Shown here piece by piece: positions 27,683 through 37,307 of a DNA stretch of 64,000 nucleotides. The stretch lies in NCBI RefSeq assembly GCF_036021035.1, contig NZ_CP107930.1:868001-932000 (forward strand), read 5' to 3'. The notes beneath the pieces were generated by a model, which saw only the letters and a list, made by a program, of their open reading frames with translations, made no database searches and was not told where the DNA came from. The stretch's first letter is position 1; every line of letters starts with the position of its first letter. Both the position numbers and the translations under genes were made by a program. Source of the DNA: Kineococcus sp. NBC_00420. GTDB lineage: Bacteria > Actinomycetota > Actinomycetes > Actinomycetales > Kineococcaceae.

Positions 27683-28453
27683 TCAGGCGCTGCGCACCCG
27701 CTGGGCCTGCGGCACGGGGACCCGGCCCACCTCGCCGACCTCCGGGGGCTGCGGGTGCGGGCTGTCGTCCGCCTCCGCGGGGTGGGGGTGCTCCAGGGCG
27801 ACGGCGTCCTCGAGCAGGGCCCGCATCGGCCGGGTCGGACGGAACCACCCGCCGTCGGGCGGCAACGCCGTGAGCCGGGTGCGGCCGAGGGAGACCTGGA
27901 ACGCGCCGGGCACGTCCTCGAGGTCGACGAACTCGATGAGCGGGGACTCCTGGGCGTACCCGGCGACCTCCGCGAAGGACAGCACCACGCAACGGACCCC
28001 GGCGCGGTGCAACTCCTCCAGCGGCTGCAGGAAGTTGCGCCCGTCCCCGCTGGCGACGACGACCCGGCGCAGCCGGTGCGTCGCCTGGCGGGAGGCGATG
28101 TGCTGGAGCATCGCGTCGTCGACGTCGTCCTCGGGGTGGACCTTGGGACGGGCGAAGACGGAGTAGCCGAAGCTGCGCAGGGCCTCGATCCACCCGCGCA
28201 GCGAGACCGCGCTCGTGGGGTGCACGTTGGTGAAGACGGACCCCTCGACCTCGTGGTCGGCCGCCTCGGAGAGGAACCACCGCGCGATCGCGTCGAAGCG
28301 CGGTCGGTCCGAGGACGCCGGGCGCGACCCCAGGATCGAGGACAGCGTCATGTCGATGTTGGGCGCGTCCCAGATCAGCAGGTCGAGGTCGCGACGCTCC
28401 GTCGGAGTCGGCTGGTCCCGCCGGACCGGCTCGTGGGGGCGCGGCGAGTCCAT
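27683..28453 (-). CDS. NYN (PIN-like) domain protein, putative RNase
   Basis: A 256-residue protein whose core (about residues 20-180) fits the NYN/LabA PIN-like nuclease fold: [10 protein letters not shown] with the conserved Asp and Asn, the acidic [13 protein letters not shown] region and [15 protein letters not shown]. These acidic residues would bind metal and cut RNA. The C-terminal 60 residues are Pro/Glu/His-rich. ATG 28453 follows an extended -10 TGTAACTT by 7 nt, so leaderless initiation is likely; a GTG two codons earlier is an alternative. The RNA target is unknown. Confidence 0.8.
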   Translation of the reverse strand: MDSPRPHEPVRRDQPTPTERRDLDLLIWDAPNIDMTLSSILGSRPASSDRPRFDAIARWFLSEAADHEVEGSVFTNVHPTSAVSLRGWIEALRSFGYSVFARPKVHPEDDVDDAMLQHIASRQATHRLRRVVVASGDGRNFLQPLEELHRAGVRCVVLSFAEVAGYAQESPLIEFVDLEDVPGAFQVSLGRTRLTALPPDGGWFRPTRPMRALLEDAVALEHPHPAEADDSPHPQPPEVGEVGRVPVPQAQRVRSA

Positions 28454-28531
28454 GTGCACAAAGTTACACGGAGAGTCACCATTGTGCGACGTTGTGCTTG
28501 CTCTCCGTGACGTGTCGTGCGCCGCAAGGAT

Positions 28532-31330
28532 TCAGCGCCGGTCGAGCAGCTCCCAGGCGTCCTCGCCGCCCTCGTCCGCGTCCACGACCTCGAGCTCCGC
28601 CCCGACCTTCGGCTCCGGCGCCGTCGGCGGTTCGTCGCCGCGCATGAGGGCCAACGTCCCCGCCAGGTCGTCCGGACGCACCAGGACGTCGCGCGCCTTC
28701 GACCCCTCGCTCGGGCCGACCACCCCCCGGGACTCGAGGAGGTCCATGAGGCGACCCGCCTTCGCGAAGCCGACGCGCAGCTTGCGCTGGAGCATCGACG
28801 TCGACCCGAACTGCGTCGTGACGACGAGTTCCGTCGCCTGCAGCAGCACGTCGAGGTCGTCGCCGATCTCCTCGTCCACCTGCTTCTTCTGCGCCGTGAC
28901 CACGACGTCGTCGCGGTAGGTCGGCTGCAGCTGCGACTTCACGTGCGAGACGATCGCCTCGATCTCGCTCTCGGTGACCCACGCCCCCTGCACGCGCATG
29001 GGCTTGGACGCGCCCATCGGCAGGAACAGCGCGTCGCCCTGCCCGACGAGCTTCTCGGCCCCCGGCTGGTCCAGCACGACCCGGGAGTCCGCGAGCGAAC
29101 TCGTCGCGAACGCCAGCCGCGACGGCACGTTGGCCTTGATGAGGCCCGTCACGACGTCGACGGAGGGACGCTGGGTCGCGAGCACCAGGTGGATGCCGGC
29201 GGCCCGGGCGAGCTGGGTGATGCGCTGGATGGAGGCCTCGACGTCGCGCGGGGCGACCATCATCAGGTCGGCGAGCTCGTCGACGACCACCAGCAGGTAC
29301 GGGTAGGGCTGGATGATCCGCTTCGAGCCCTCCGGCGGGTGGACCTTGCCCGCCTTCACGGCCTTGTTGAAGTCGTCGAGGTGCTTGAACCCGTACTGGG
29401 CGAGGTCGTCGTAGCGCAGGTCCATCTCGCGCACGACCCACTCCAGCGCCTCGGCGGCCTTCTTCGGGTTCGTGATGATCGGGGTGATGAGGTGCGGGAT
29501 GCCCTCGTAGATCGTGAGCTCGACGCGCTTGGGGTCGACGAGCACCATGCGGACCTCGTCGGGGGTCGCGCGCATGAGGATCGAGGTGATCATCGAGTTG
29601 ACGAAGCTCGACTTGCCGGCGCCGGTCGCCCCGGCGACCAGGAGGTGCGGCATCTTCGCGAGGTTCGCGATGACGAAACCACCCTCGACGTCCTTGCCGA
29701 CCCCCATGACCATCGGGTGCTCGGTGCGGGTCGCGACGTTGCTGCGCAGCACGTCACCCAGCGAGACCGTCTCGCGGTCGGAGTTCGGGATCTCGATGCC
29801 GATCGCGGACTTCCCCGGGATGGGCGACAGGATGCGGACGTCGGCGCTCGCGACGGCGTAGGCGATGTTCTTGCTGAGCGCCGTGACGCGTTCGACCTTC
29901 GTCCCGCGGCCCAGTTCGACCTCGTAGCGGGTGACCGTCGGGCCGCGGGAGAACCCGGTGACGGCGGCGTCGATGTCGAACTGGTTGAGGACCTCGCTCA
30001 GCGCCTCGACCACGCGGTCGTTGGCGGCGCTGCGTTCCTTGGGGACCGTGCCCGGGACCAGCGCGGCCGGCTCGGGGAGCGTGTAGGTGACGTCGCCGGC
30101 GAGCGCGAGCTGCTCGATCCGCGGCGGCATCGGCGTGTGCGGCGGGGCGGGCAGGTCCTTCGGCGTGCTCGCCGGGACGGAGGCTCCGTTGACGATCGGC
30201 GTGTCCCGGGCCTCCAGCGACTCGCGCACGGACGGCGGGTCGGAGGGGACGACGCGCCGCTGCCCCGGTCGGGGTCGGGAGGCGGCCTCCTCCTCGGCGG
30301 CCGCCAGCTCCGCCTCGGTGATCGCAGCACGGTCGAAGGCCTCGTCGCCGACGCGCGCCTCGTCCTTCTTCGGACGCCGGCGCTTCGGCTTGTCCTCGGC
30401 GGTGTCCCCGGTGGTGTCCCCGGACTCCGGGCCCTCGAGGGCCCGGGCCGCCCGCTGGCGGGCCAGCGCCGTGGCGGGCAGGTCCCGACGGGCGGCCGCC
30501 CGCTCCGCGTCGCGCGCGGCGCGCTCGGGGTGGTGGGTGAGACGTTCGTAGGCCTCGTGCACGCGGGTCGGGATGGCGTGCACCGGCGTCGCGGTGAGGA
30601 CGAGGACCCCGAAGAACCCGAGCAGGACCAGGATGGGAACCATCACGTACGGCGTCAGCGCGGTCGTCAGGGGCCCTGCGACGAGGAAGCCGAGCATCCC
30701 GCCCGCGTCGGTGACGACCCCCGCGCCCTCCGGACCGGTCGGCGAGGGCGCCCCGGTCGCGAGGTGGACCAGACCGGCCGCGGACAGCGTCAGCGCGATC
30801 GACCCGACGACGGCCCGCGAGGTGGCCTGGGTCTGGTCGGGGTGGCGCAGCAGGTGCACGGCCAGCCCGACGAGCACGACGGGCAGCGCCAGCGCGACCT
30901 CACCGAAGGTGCCGGCGACGACGGTGTGGATGACCCGACCGGCCGTTCCGGGCAGTCCCCACCACTCCCGGGCGGCGACGACGATGGCCAGGGCGAGCAG
31001 GAAGAACCCGGCACCGTCCCGGCGCAGCTCGGGGTCGAGGTCACGCGCGCCGTCACCCACGCGACGAGCCGTGCCGCCCACGAGGTGCGCGCACCCCATC
31101 CAGACGGCGGAGACGGCCCGGACCGGCCACGACGGACCGGAACGCACCGGGGCGGCAGCGGGTCGCTTGGCGACCGCCCTGGCCGGGGCGCGGTTGGCCG
31201 CCGGCCGGCTCGTGCTGCTGCGTGCGGGTGCCTTGGCGCCCGCCTTCGTGCCACCCCGTGTTCCGCCGGTCGCCACCTTGGTGGAACCTCCCCTACCGCT
31301 GGTCGTGCGCGCGTTCGTCGGGGAGGCCAT
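28532..31330 (-). CDS. ftsK: DNA translocase FtsK/SpoIIIE
   Basis: Pumps DNA at the division septum and assists dimer resolution. The 932-residue protein has a basic Ala/Arg/Thr-rich N-terminal tail (about 65 residues), four membrane helices (roughly 110-270), a charged linker, the RecA-like motor with Walker A GATGAGKSS (near residue 570) and Walker B LLVVVDELADLM, and a C-terminal winged-helix gamma domain (LRVGFAKAGRLMDLLESRG). ATG 31330 lies 6 nt after TACCGT (31342-31337), suggesting a leaderless message. Divergent from the acyltransferase-like gene. Confidence 0.95.
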   Translation of the reverse strand: MASPTNARTTSGRGGSTKVATGGTRGGTKAGAKAPARSSTSRPAANRAPARAVAKRPAAAPVRSGPSWPVRAVSAVWMGCAHLVGGTARRVGDGARDLDPELRRDGAGFFLLALAIVVAAREWWGLPGTAGRVIHTVVAGTFGEVALALPVVLVGLAVHLLRHPDQTQATSRAVVGSIALTLSAAGLVHLATGAPSPTGPEGAGVVTDAGGMLGFLVAGPLTTALTPYVMVPILVLLGFFGVLVLTATPVHAIPTRVHEAYERLTHHPERAARDAERAAARRDLPATALARQRAARALEGPESGDTTGDTAEDKPKRRRPKKDEARVGDEAFDRAAITEAELAAAEEEAASRPRPGQRRVVPSDPPSVRESLEARDTPIVNGASVPASTPKDLPAPPHTPMPPRIEQLALAGDVTYTLPEPAALVPGTVPKERSAANDRVVEALSEVLNQFDIDAAVTGFSRGPTVTRYEVELGRGTKVERVTALSKNIAYAVASADVRILSPIPGKSAIGIEIPNSDRETVSLGDVLRSNVATRTEHPMVMGVGKDVEGGFVIANLAKMPHLLVAGATGAGKSSFVNSMITSILMRATPDEVRMVLVDPKRVELTIYEGIPHLITPIITNPKKAAEALEWVVREMDLRYDDLAQYGFKHLDDFNKAVKAGKVHPPEGSKRIIQPYPYLLVVVDELADLMMVAPRDVEASIQRITQLARAAGIHLVLATQRPSVDVVTGLIKANVPSRLAFATSSLADSRVVLDQPGAEKLVGQGDALFLPMGASKPMRVQGAWVTESEIEAIVSHVKSQLQPTYRDDVVVTAQKKQVDEEIGDDLDVLLQATELVVTTQFGSTSMLQRKLRVGFAKAGRLMDLLESRGVVGPSEGSKARDVLVRPDDLAGTLALMRGDEPPTAPEPKVGAELEVVDADEGGEDAWELLDRR

Positions 31331-31476
31331 GCGATCACGGTACCGATGACACGCTGGTCCAGCCCGCGGCGGGCGCGACTGCTCCGACCGAGCGGACGCC
31401 CAGCCGGTCCTCAGCGTCCCCCGACCCGCGGGCGGACCGACGCCGACACGCCGCGCGCACCCGACACACTGGGGCG

Positions 31477-32577
31477 GTGGGCAGCGCGCGGATCGTCGGA
31501 GTGGACCTCGCCCGGGCGATCGCCATCGTCGGGATGATGGCGATCCACGTCTTCCCCGGCGAGGAGACCCCGGGAGCCGGTGGGGTCCTCTACGCCGTGG
31601 CCCACGGCCGGGCCTCGGCCCTGTTCGGCGTCCTGGCCGGGCTCTCCCTCGGCCTCTCGACGCGAGCACGCGGCGACCAGCGCACCGCGGCACGAACGTC
31701 GGTGGTGGTCCGCGGCCTGCTCGTCGCGCTGCTCGGGTTGCTGCTCGTGGACGCGGGGAGCCGCATCGCGATCATCCTCCCGTACTACGGCGTGGCCTTC
31801 GTGGTCGTGCTGCCCTTCCTCTGGTGGCCGGCCCGGCGCCTCGCCGTCCTGGCCGGTGGGTGGCTCGTCCTCGCACCGGTGGCCTCCTTCGCGCTGCGGT
31901 CCGTCTACGAGCTCCCGGCCCGCTACGAGCAACCGACCCTGGGCTGGCTGTCCCGGCCGGGGGACCTGCTGCAGACCCTCACCCTCACCGGCTACTACCC
32001 CGTCATCGGCTGGGCGGGGTACCTGCTGCTCGGCCTGGCCGTCTCGAAGCTCGACCTGCGAAGCACCGTGGTGGGCACGCGGCTCCTCGGAGCGGGCGCC
32101 CTGACCGCCGGCGGGTCCTGGATCGCGAGCGCTCTGCTGCTCGGTCCGCTCGGCGGCCGCACCGCGCTGAGCCAGGTCCAGGACTTCTACGGCACCGTCC
32201 CCACCGACACCCGGTGGTGGCTCGCGATCGCGGCCCCGCACTCCGGAACCCCGTTCGACCTGCTGCACACGGCGGGGACGGCGCTGGCCGTCGTGGGCGC
32301 CCTGTGCCTCCTCCCGGCGGCGGTCACCCGCTTCCTGCAGCCGGTCGCGGCGTTCGGCGCCATGCCGCTGACGATCTACACCGCCCACGTGGTCGCCCTG
32401 GCCGCCTGGCCGGCGGAGACGACGACCGTGCTCGTCGTCCACGTGTTCGTCGGTGTCGTGTTCGCGACCGGCTGGCGGTTGGCCGTGGGGCGGGGGCCGC
32501 TGGAGATCGTCGTCGGCCGGGTGGCGTCCGGGGCCGCGGCGCTGGTGCGGGCGCCGCGCCTACCCTGGGCTGCGTGA
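31477..32577 (+). CDS. DUF418/DUF1624-like multi-pass membrane protein (acyltransferase-like)
   Basis: A 366-residue membrane protein with about nine or ten helices. The N-terminal VGVDLARAIAIVGMMAIHVF matches the first helix of the heparan-alpha-glucosaminide acetyltransferase-like and DUF418 families, with an Asp-Arg pair and a membrane His thought to handle acyl transfer. The substrate is unknown. GTG 31477 was chosen as the start of the family-like region; only a weak CACACT lies 6 nt upstream. Its stop overlaps the AAA+ gene start by 4 bp, linking the two. Confidence 0.7.
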   Translation: MGSARIVGVDLARAIAIVGMMAIHVFPGEETPGAGGVLYAVAHGRASALFGVLAGLSLGLSTRARGDQRTAARTSVVVRGLLVALLGLLLVDAGSRIAIILPYYGVAFVVVLPFLWWPARRLAVLAGGWLVLAPVASFALRSVYELPARYEQPTLGWLSRPGDLLQTLTLTGYYPVIGWAGYLLLGLAVSKLDLRSTVVGTRLLGAGALTAGGSWIASALLLGPLGGRTALSQVQDFYGTVPTDTRWWLAIAAPHSGTPFDLLHTAGTALAVVGALCLLPAAVTRFLQPVAAFGAMPLTIYTAHVVALAAWPAETTTVLVVHVFVGVVFATGWRLAVGRGPLEIVVGRVASGAAALVRAPRLPWAA

Positions 32578-33794
32578 GCACCCCCGGCGATCCCGGCCCG
32601 TTGTTGCGCAGCCTCCTCGCCGCGCTGGAGGCCGCCCCCGACGACGCTCCCCTGCGCCTGCACGTCGCCGAACTCCTGCTGAGCGTCGGTGACGCGGACG
32701 CCGCCCTGGCCCACGCGTCGCGCGTCCTCGCCCAGGACCCCACGTCGGGGCCCGCCCGCGACCTCGTGCAGCGCTCGCTGCACCTCCCCGCCCCTCCCCC
32801 GGCACCCCCGGCCCCCGTGGCCAAGCACGCCTTCGACTGGGCCAGCGCCGAGGCCGACCTCGGCCCCCTCGACACCAGCGGACTCACGGCCCACGACGAC
32901 GAGGTCGACCCCGGGACGACGGCCGAGGTCCAACGCCCCCGCGTCACCCTCGCCGACGTCGCCGGGATGGCCGAGGTCAAGGAACGCCTCGACCTCGCGT
33001 TCCTCGGCCCCCTGCGCAACCCGGAGCTGCGGGCCCTCTACGGCAAGAGCCTGCGCGGCGGTCTGCTGCTCTACGGCCCGCCCGGGTGCGGCAAGACGTT
33101 CATCGCCCGGGCCGTGGCCGGCGAGATGGGCGCGCACTTCCTCTCCGTGGGGTTGTCCGACGTCCTGGACATGTGGATCGGGAACAGCGAGAAGAACCTG
33201 CACGCCCTCTTCGAGGAGGCCCGTCGTCACGCCCCGTGCGTGCTGTTCTTCGACGAGGTCGACGGACTCGGCATGTCCCGCACCGGCAACCGGTCCTCGG
33301 GGATGCGGACGACCGTGCAGCAGTTCCTCGGGGAACTCGACGGCATGGACGGCGACAACGAGGGCGTGTTCGTGCTGGCGGCCACCAACGCCCCGTGGGA
33401 CGTGGACCCGGCGTTGCGCCGGCCGGGACGCTTAGACCGGATGCTGCTCGTCCTGCCCCCGGACGAGGCCGCCCGGATCGCGGTGCTGGAACACCACCTC
33501 CGCGACCGCCCCACGCAGGACCTGGACCTCGCCGGGGTCGCCGCCCGCACGGACGGTTTCTCCGGGGCCGACCTCGCCCACGTCGCCGAGACCGCGGCGG
33601 AACACGCCCTGCGCGACTCGATGCGTTCCGGCACGGTCCGGCCCATCACCACCGCGGACCTCCGGCAGGCCCTCACCCAGGTCCGGCCCTCGACCGGTCC
33701 GTGGTTCGACTCCGCCCGCAACGTCGCGACCTACGCCAACGCCGACGGCAGCTGGGACGAACTCCAGGCCTACCTGCGGCGCCGTCGGCGCTGA
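32574..33794 (+). CDS. TPR-AAA+ ATPase (Cdc48/SpoVK-like)
   Basis: A 406-residue protein. Residues 1-65 form TPR-like helices (APLRLHVAELLLSVGDADAAL), followed by a Pro-rich linker and one AAA+ module: Walker A GPPGCGKT (168-175), Walker B FFDEVD (Asp227, Glu228), sensor 1 AATNAPWD and the Arg-finger segment RRPGRLDR. Leu287 there is encoded by TTA (33432-33434), a very rare codon in such DNA. GTG 32574 overlaps the previous stop (GTGA) and also lies 7 nt after TACCCT (32561-32566), so it may have its own leaderless promoter. It probably remodels a protein; the partner is unknown. Confidence 0.85.
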   Translation: MSTPGDPGPLLRSLLAALEAAPDDAPLRLHVAELLLSVGDADAALAHASRVLAQDPTSGPARDLVQRSLHLPAPPPAPPAPVAKHAFDWASAEADLGPLDTSGLTAHDDEVDPGTTAEVQRPRVTLADVAGMAEVKERLDLAFLGPLRNPELRALYGKSLRGGLLLYGPPGCGKTFIARAVAGEMGAHFLSVGLSDVLDMWIGNSEKNLHALFEEARRHAPCVLFFDEVDGLGMSRTGNRSSGMRTTVQQFLGELDGMDGDNEGVFVLAATNAPWDVDPALRRPGRLDRMLLVLPPDEAARIAVLEHHLRDRPTQDLDLAGVAARTDGFSGADLAHVAETAAEHALRDSMRSGTVRPITTADLRQALTQVRPSTGPWFDSARNVATYANADGSWDELQAYLRRRRR

Positions 33795-33796
33795 AC

Positions 33797-34486
33797 TCAG
33801 CCGGCGCTGGGCCGGTCGCCGCGTTCGACGGTGATCTCGACCTCCGCCTGGTCCGGCGCCGGGGCCCCGACCTCAGCGGTGACCGTCACCGGGTCGGGCA
33901 GGGGGATCCGTACGCTCGTCGAGCCCGTCGGCACGTCCCACCCCGGGGGCAGGTCCGGCAGCGGAACGGTCCCGCGCAGCAGCACGCGCCCCGGCCCGGC
34001 TTCCGGCGCCGTGCGCGCCGCCGGCGGCGGGGTCCGGCTCGTCGCCGGCGCGGGGTCGGGGTCGGGAGTGGGGGCGACGACGGGCGCCGGACCCGGCGCC
34101 GACGTGGTCGTCGACGAGACGGCAGGTGCGGGAGCCGACGGGGCCGAGGTCGTCCGGGTCGGGACCGGTTGCGTCGTAGAGCTTCCCGACGGGACCACCG
34201 TGGCGAGAACACGCGGCGCCACGGAGGCGGTCACCGTCCCGGTCCCCGTCACGGGCGGGCTGGCTGTCGCGACGACGGCCGCGGTCGGCGCGCTGCTCAC
34301 CGCGGACGGCAGCACCTGGACCTGTCCGGGGCGGTCGCGCCCCCCGGGCCACACCACCCCGACGACACCGGCGGCCACCACCGCTCCGGCGGCGACGACC
34401 CGCACGGCACGGCTGCCGAAGATCCCGCCCGTGGAATGACGCGGGGAGTAGGGAGCGTCGCCGCGCGAGGGGCGGCGGATCGGCAC
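33797..34486 (-). CDS. Membrane-anchored Pro/Thr/Ser-rich protein of unknown function
   Basis: A 229-residue protein with a 27-residue basic cytoplasmic N-terminus, one transmembrane helix (about 28-46, AVRVVAAGAVVAAGVVGVVW), a long Ser/Thr/Pro/Ala linker to about residue 155 and a compact C-terminal beta-rich segment of about 65 residues. This looks like an extracellular domain on a wall-spanning stalk. Start GTG 34486 lies 7 nt after TAGGTT (34499-34494). It ends 2 nt from the convergent AAA+ gene and is divergent from the TPR gene. Confidence 0.65.
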   Translation of the reverse strand: MPIRRPSRGDAPYSPRHSTGGIFGSRAVRVVAAGAVVAAGVVGVVWPGGRDRPGQVQVLPSAVSSAPTAAVVATASPPVTGTGTVTASVAPRVLATVVPSGSSTTQPVPTRTTSAPSAPAPAVSSTTTSAPGPAPVVAPTPDPDPAPATSRTPPPAARTAPEAGPGRVLLRGTVPLPDLPPGWDVPTGSTSVRIPLPDPVTVTAEVGAPAPDQAEVEITVERGDRPSAG

Positions 34487-34493
34487 AGCAGGA

Positions 34494-34522
34494 AACCTAG
34501 CACCGCGCCCACGACGTACCCT
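34494..34522. promoter_or_regulatory. Back-to-back leaderless promoters between the anchored protein and the TPR gene
   Basis: Minus-strand -10 TAGGTT (34499-34494) ends 7 nt before GTG 34486; plus-strand -10 TACCCT (34517-34522) ends 6 nt before GTG 34529. Only 42 bp separate the two start codons, so both messages would begin at their start codons. Confidence 0.55.
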
Positions 34523-34528
34523 GCTCGA

Positions 34529-35587
34529 GTGACCGACTGGACCCCCGACGTCCGGTTGCGTCGGGCCGAGGCCCTCGCCGACGCGGGACGCTGGGAGCAG
34601 TCGTTGCGGGCCGTGCACGACGTCCTCGCGAGCGACCCGCACCACGGGGAGGCCCTGCGGTTGGCGGCCATGGCGGAACTCCAGCTCGACCGCCCGGAAG
34701 CCGCCGCGCAGGCCGCCACCGCGGCGATCGCCGCGGAACCCCAGCACGAGCACGGCCACCGGCTGCTCAGCGTGGCGCTGCAACGTCTCGGCCACCACGA
34801 CGCCGCGCTGCAGGCGGCGCGCGACGGAGTGCGCGCCAACCCGCACCACCCCTACGCCCTGGCCCAGCTCGCCACCGCCCTCAGCGACCGCCGCAGCACC
34901 CGCCGCGAGGCCGTCACCACGGCCGAGCGGGCCGTGGCCGCGGGGCCGGGGATGGCGCACCCGTTGTTCGTCCTGGGTCTCGCCCTGCAGCAGCGCGGCC
35001 GCCGGGGTCGCGCCCGCAGGGCCTACGCCGCAGCGCTGGAACTGGACCCGCAGCACCCCGAGGCGCTGAACAACCTGGGCGTCATCGCGCTGAACTCCCA
35101 CCGCCTCGGCGGCGCGGCCAGGTTCCTCGGGGACTCGCTGCTGGCCGACCCGCACAGCGCGACGGCGCGGTTCAACGTCGACGTGCTCGCGCTCGCCTTC
35201 GCGCGCCGGATCTGGATCGGGAGCGCGCTCGCCGTCCTCGCGCTGCTGGTCGGCGGAGCGGTCGAGAGCGGGACGGGCACGGGCTTCCCGGTGCGCCTCG
35301 TGGTGCTGCTCGTCGCCGTCGCCGGTCTCGGCGCCTGGACGGCCAGCGCCTGGCGGAGCACCCCGACGGCGGTGCGGGCCGCGGTGCTCCAGCGTTCCCG
35401 GCAGCGTCCGTTGCTGGTGAGCGCCTGGGTCATCGCCGCGCTGCTGCTGCTCGCCTGCGTCGGGATCGCCGTCGCCCCGCTGGAGACCGTCGCCGGTCCC
35501 GGCGCGTTCGAGGTCTTCCGGGTGCTGTTCCTGGTGAACGTCGTGTTCGGGTTCGTGGTGCGACGCAGCCGCCCGCGCCGGGACTGA
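34529..35587 (+). CDS. TPR-repeat membrane protein
   Basis: A 352-residue protein. Residues 1-220 form about five TPR repeats (for example AEALADAGRWEQSLRAVHDV and HPEALNNLGVIALNSHRLGG). Four hydrophobic helices follow (about 230-340), and the tail is basic. Predicted as a cytoplasmic scaffold held in the membrane. It is next to a TPR-AAA+ ATPase and an anchored surface protein, suggesting a common assembly, but there is no direct evidence. GTG 34529, leaderless. Confidence 0.78.
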   Translation: MTDWTPDVRLRRAEALADAGRWEQSLRAVHDVLASDPHHGEALRLAAMAELQLDRPEAAAQAATAAIAAEPQHEHGHRLLSVALQRLGHHDAALQAARDGVRANPHHPYALAQLATALSDRRSTRREAVTTAERAVAAGPGMAHPLFVLGLALQQRGRRGRARRAYAAALELDPQHPEALNNLGVIALNSHRLGGAARFLGDSLLADPHSATARFNVDVLALAFARRIWIGSALAVLALLVGGAVESGTGTGFPVRLVVLLVAVAGLGAWTASAWRSTPTAVRAAVLQRSRQRPLLVSAWVIAALLLLACVGIAVAPLETVAGPGAFEVFRVLFLVNVVFGFVVRRSRPRRD

Positions 35588-35621
35588 ACCCGGCGGGACG
35601 GCTGCGAGGGACGTACCGGAC

Positions 35622-37307
35622 TCAGGCGGTGACGACGACCGGCACGATCATCGGCCGGCGACGGTGCGCCTGCGACACCCAGGTGCCGACCGTGCGGCGC
35701 ACGATCTGCTGGAGCTGGTGGACGTCCACCGGTCCGGTCGAGGCGTCGTTGAGGGCCTTCTCGACGCGGGTCTTGATGGCCGCGAAGCGGTTGGGGTCCT
35801 CGCCCATGAAGCCGCGGGCGTTGAACTCCGGCCCGGACACGACCTTGCCGGTGACGGAGTCGACGGCGACGAAGATGGAGATGAAACCCTCTTCGCCGAG
35901 GATCCGGCGGTCCTTCAGGTCGGCCTCGGTGATCTCGCCGACGGTGGAGCCGTCGACGTAGACGTAGCCGACGGGCACGTTGCCGACGATGCTCGCCTTG
36001 CCGTCCACGAGGTCGACGACGACGCCGTCCTCGGCGATGACGACGCGTTCGCGCGGAACCCCCGTCTTGACGGCGAGTTCGGCGTTGGCGAGCAGGTGCC
36101 GGATCTCGCCGTGCACCGGCATCACGTTGCGCGGCTTGAGGATGTTGTAGCAGTAGAGCAGTTCCCCGGCGCTGGCGTGCCCGGAGACGTGGATCTTCGC
36201 GCTCTGCTGGTGCACGACCGTCGCCCCGAGGCGGGCGAGACCGTTGACGACGCGGTAGACGGCGTTCTCGTTGCCCGGGATGAGCGAGCTGGCGAGGATG
36301 ACGGTGTCCCCGGCGTCGACGGAGATGCGGTGGTCGCGGTTGGCCATCCGCGACAGCGCGGCCATCGGTTCACCCTGCGACCCGGTGCACATGAGCACGA
36401 CGCGGTCGTCGGGCAGGTCGTCGACCTGCTTGAGGTCGATGAGGATGTTCTTCGGCACCTGCAGGTACCCGAGCTCGGCGGCGATGCCCATGTTGCGGAC
36501 CATCGAGCGGCCGACGAGGGCGACCTTGCGGCCGTGGGCGTCCGCGGCGTTCAGGACCTGCTGGACGCGGTGCACGTGCGAGGCGAAGGACGCCACGATG
36601 ATGCGGTGCTCGGCGCGGCCGAACAACTGCTCCAGCACCGGGCCGATGTCGCGTTCCGGGGCGGTGAAACCCGGGACCTCGGCGTTGGTGGAGTCGACGC
36701 AGAACAGGTCGACACCCTCGTCACCGAGACGCGCGAACGCGTTGAGGTCGGTGATGCGGTTGTCCAGCGGCAACTGGTCCATCTTGAAGTCACCGGTGTG
36801 CAGGACGAGTCCCGCGTCGGTGCGGATCGCGACGGCCAGCGCGTCGGGGATCGAGTGGTTCACCGCGATGAACTCGCAGCTGAACGGCCCGAGCTGTTCG
36901 ACCTGACCCTCTCGCACCCCCAGCGTGTAGGGCTTGATGCGGTGTTCCTTCAGCTTCGCCTCGACGAGGGCGAGGGTCAGCTGCGAACCCAGCAACGGGA
37001 TGTCCCCGCGCAGCCTGAGCAGGTACGGGACCGCCCCGATGTGGTCCTCGTGCCCGTGGGTCAGCACGACCGCGACGATGTCGTCGAGGCGGTCGGCGAT
37101 CGAGGAGAAGTCCGGCAGGATCAGGTCCACGCCGGGCTGGTGGTCCTCGGGGAACAGCACGCCGCAGTCGACGACGAGCAGCTTCCCCTGGAACTCGAAG
37201 ACGGTCATGTTGCGCCCGACCTCGCCGAGCCCACCGAGACCGACGACGCGCAGGGCGCCGTCGGCCAACGGTGGGGGGCTGGTGAGTTCGGGGTGGGGGT
37301 GGCTCAT
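35622..37307 (-). CDS. rnj: Ribonuclease J
   Basis: A 561-residue metallo-beta-lactamase/beta-CASP RNase with 5'-3' exo- and endonuclease activity in mRNA decay and rRNA maturation. The zinc-binding motif is HGHEDHIG (His84, His86, Asp88, His89), with later GDFKMDQLP and GHASAGEL beta-CASP motifs and a C-terminal domain. ATG 37307 has AGGAGGAG 5 nt upstream and overlaps the dapA stop by 4 bp (ATGA). The dapA-rnj order is conserved in actinobacteria. Confidence 0.96.
   Translation of the reverse strand: MSHPHPELTSPPPLADGALRVVGLGGLGEVGRNMTVFEFQGKLLVVDCGVLFPEDHQPGVDLILPDFSSIADRLDDIVAVVLTHGHEDHIGAVPYLLRLRGDIPLLGSQLTLALVEAKLKEHRIKPYTLGVREGQVEQLGPFSCEFIAVNHSIPDALAVAIRTDAGLVLHTGDFKMDQLPLDNRITDLNAFARLGDEGVDLFCVDSTNAEVPGFTAPERDIGPVLEQLFGRAEHRIIVASFASHVHRVQQVLNAADAHGRKVALVGRSMVRNMGIAAELGYLQVPKNILIDLKQVDDLPDDRVVLMCTGSQGEPMAALSRMANRDHRISVDAGDTVILASSLIPGNENAVYRVVNGLARLGATVVHQQSAKIHVSGHASAGELLYCYNILKPRNVMPVHGEIRHLLANAELAVKTGVPRERVVIAEDGVVVDLVDGKASIVGNVPVGYVYVDGSTVGEITEADLKDRRILGEEGFISIFVAVDSVTGKVVSGPEFNARGFMGEDPNRFAAIKTRVEKALNDASTGPVDVHQLQQIVRRTVGTWVSQAHRRRPMIVPVVVTA

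Noticed and set aside
27656-28280. N-terminal extension of rimO upstream of 27656
   Set aside because: The upstream frame is antisense-like Arg/Gly/Pro sequence overlapping the NYN gene in another frame; RimO homology starts just after GTG 27656.
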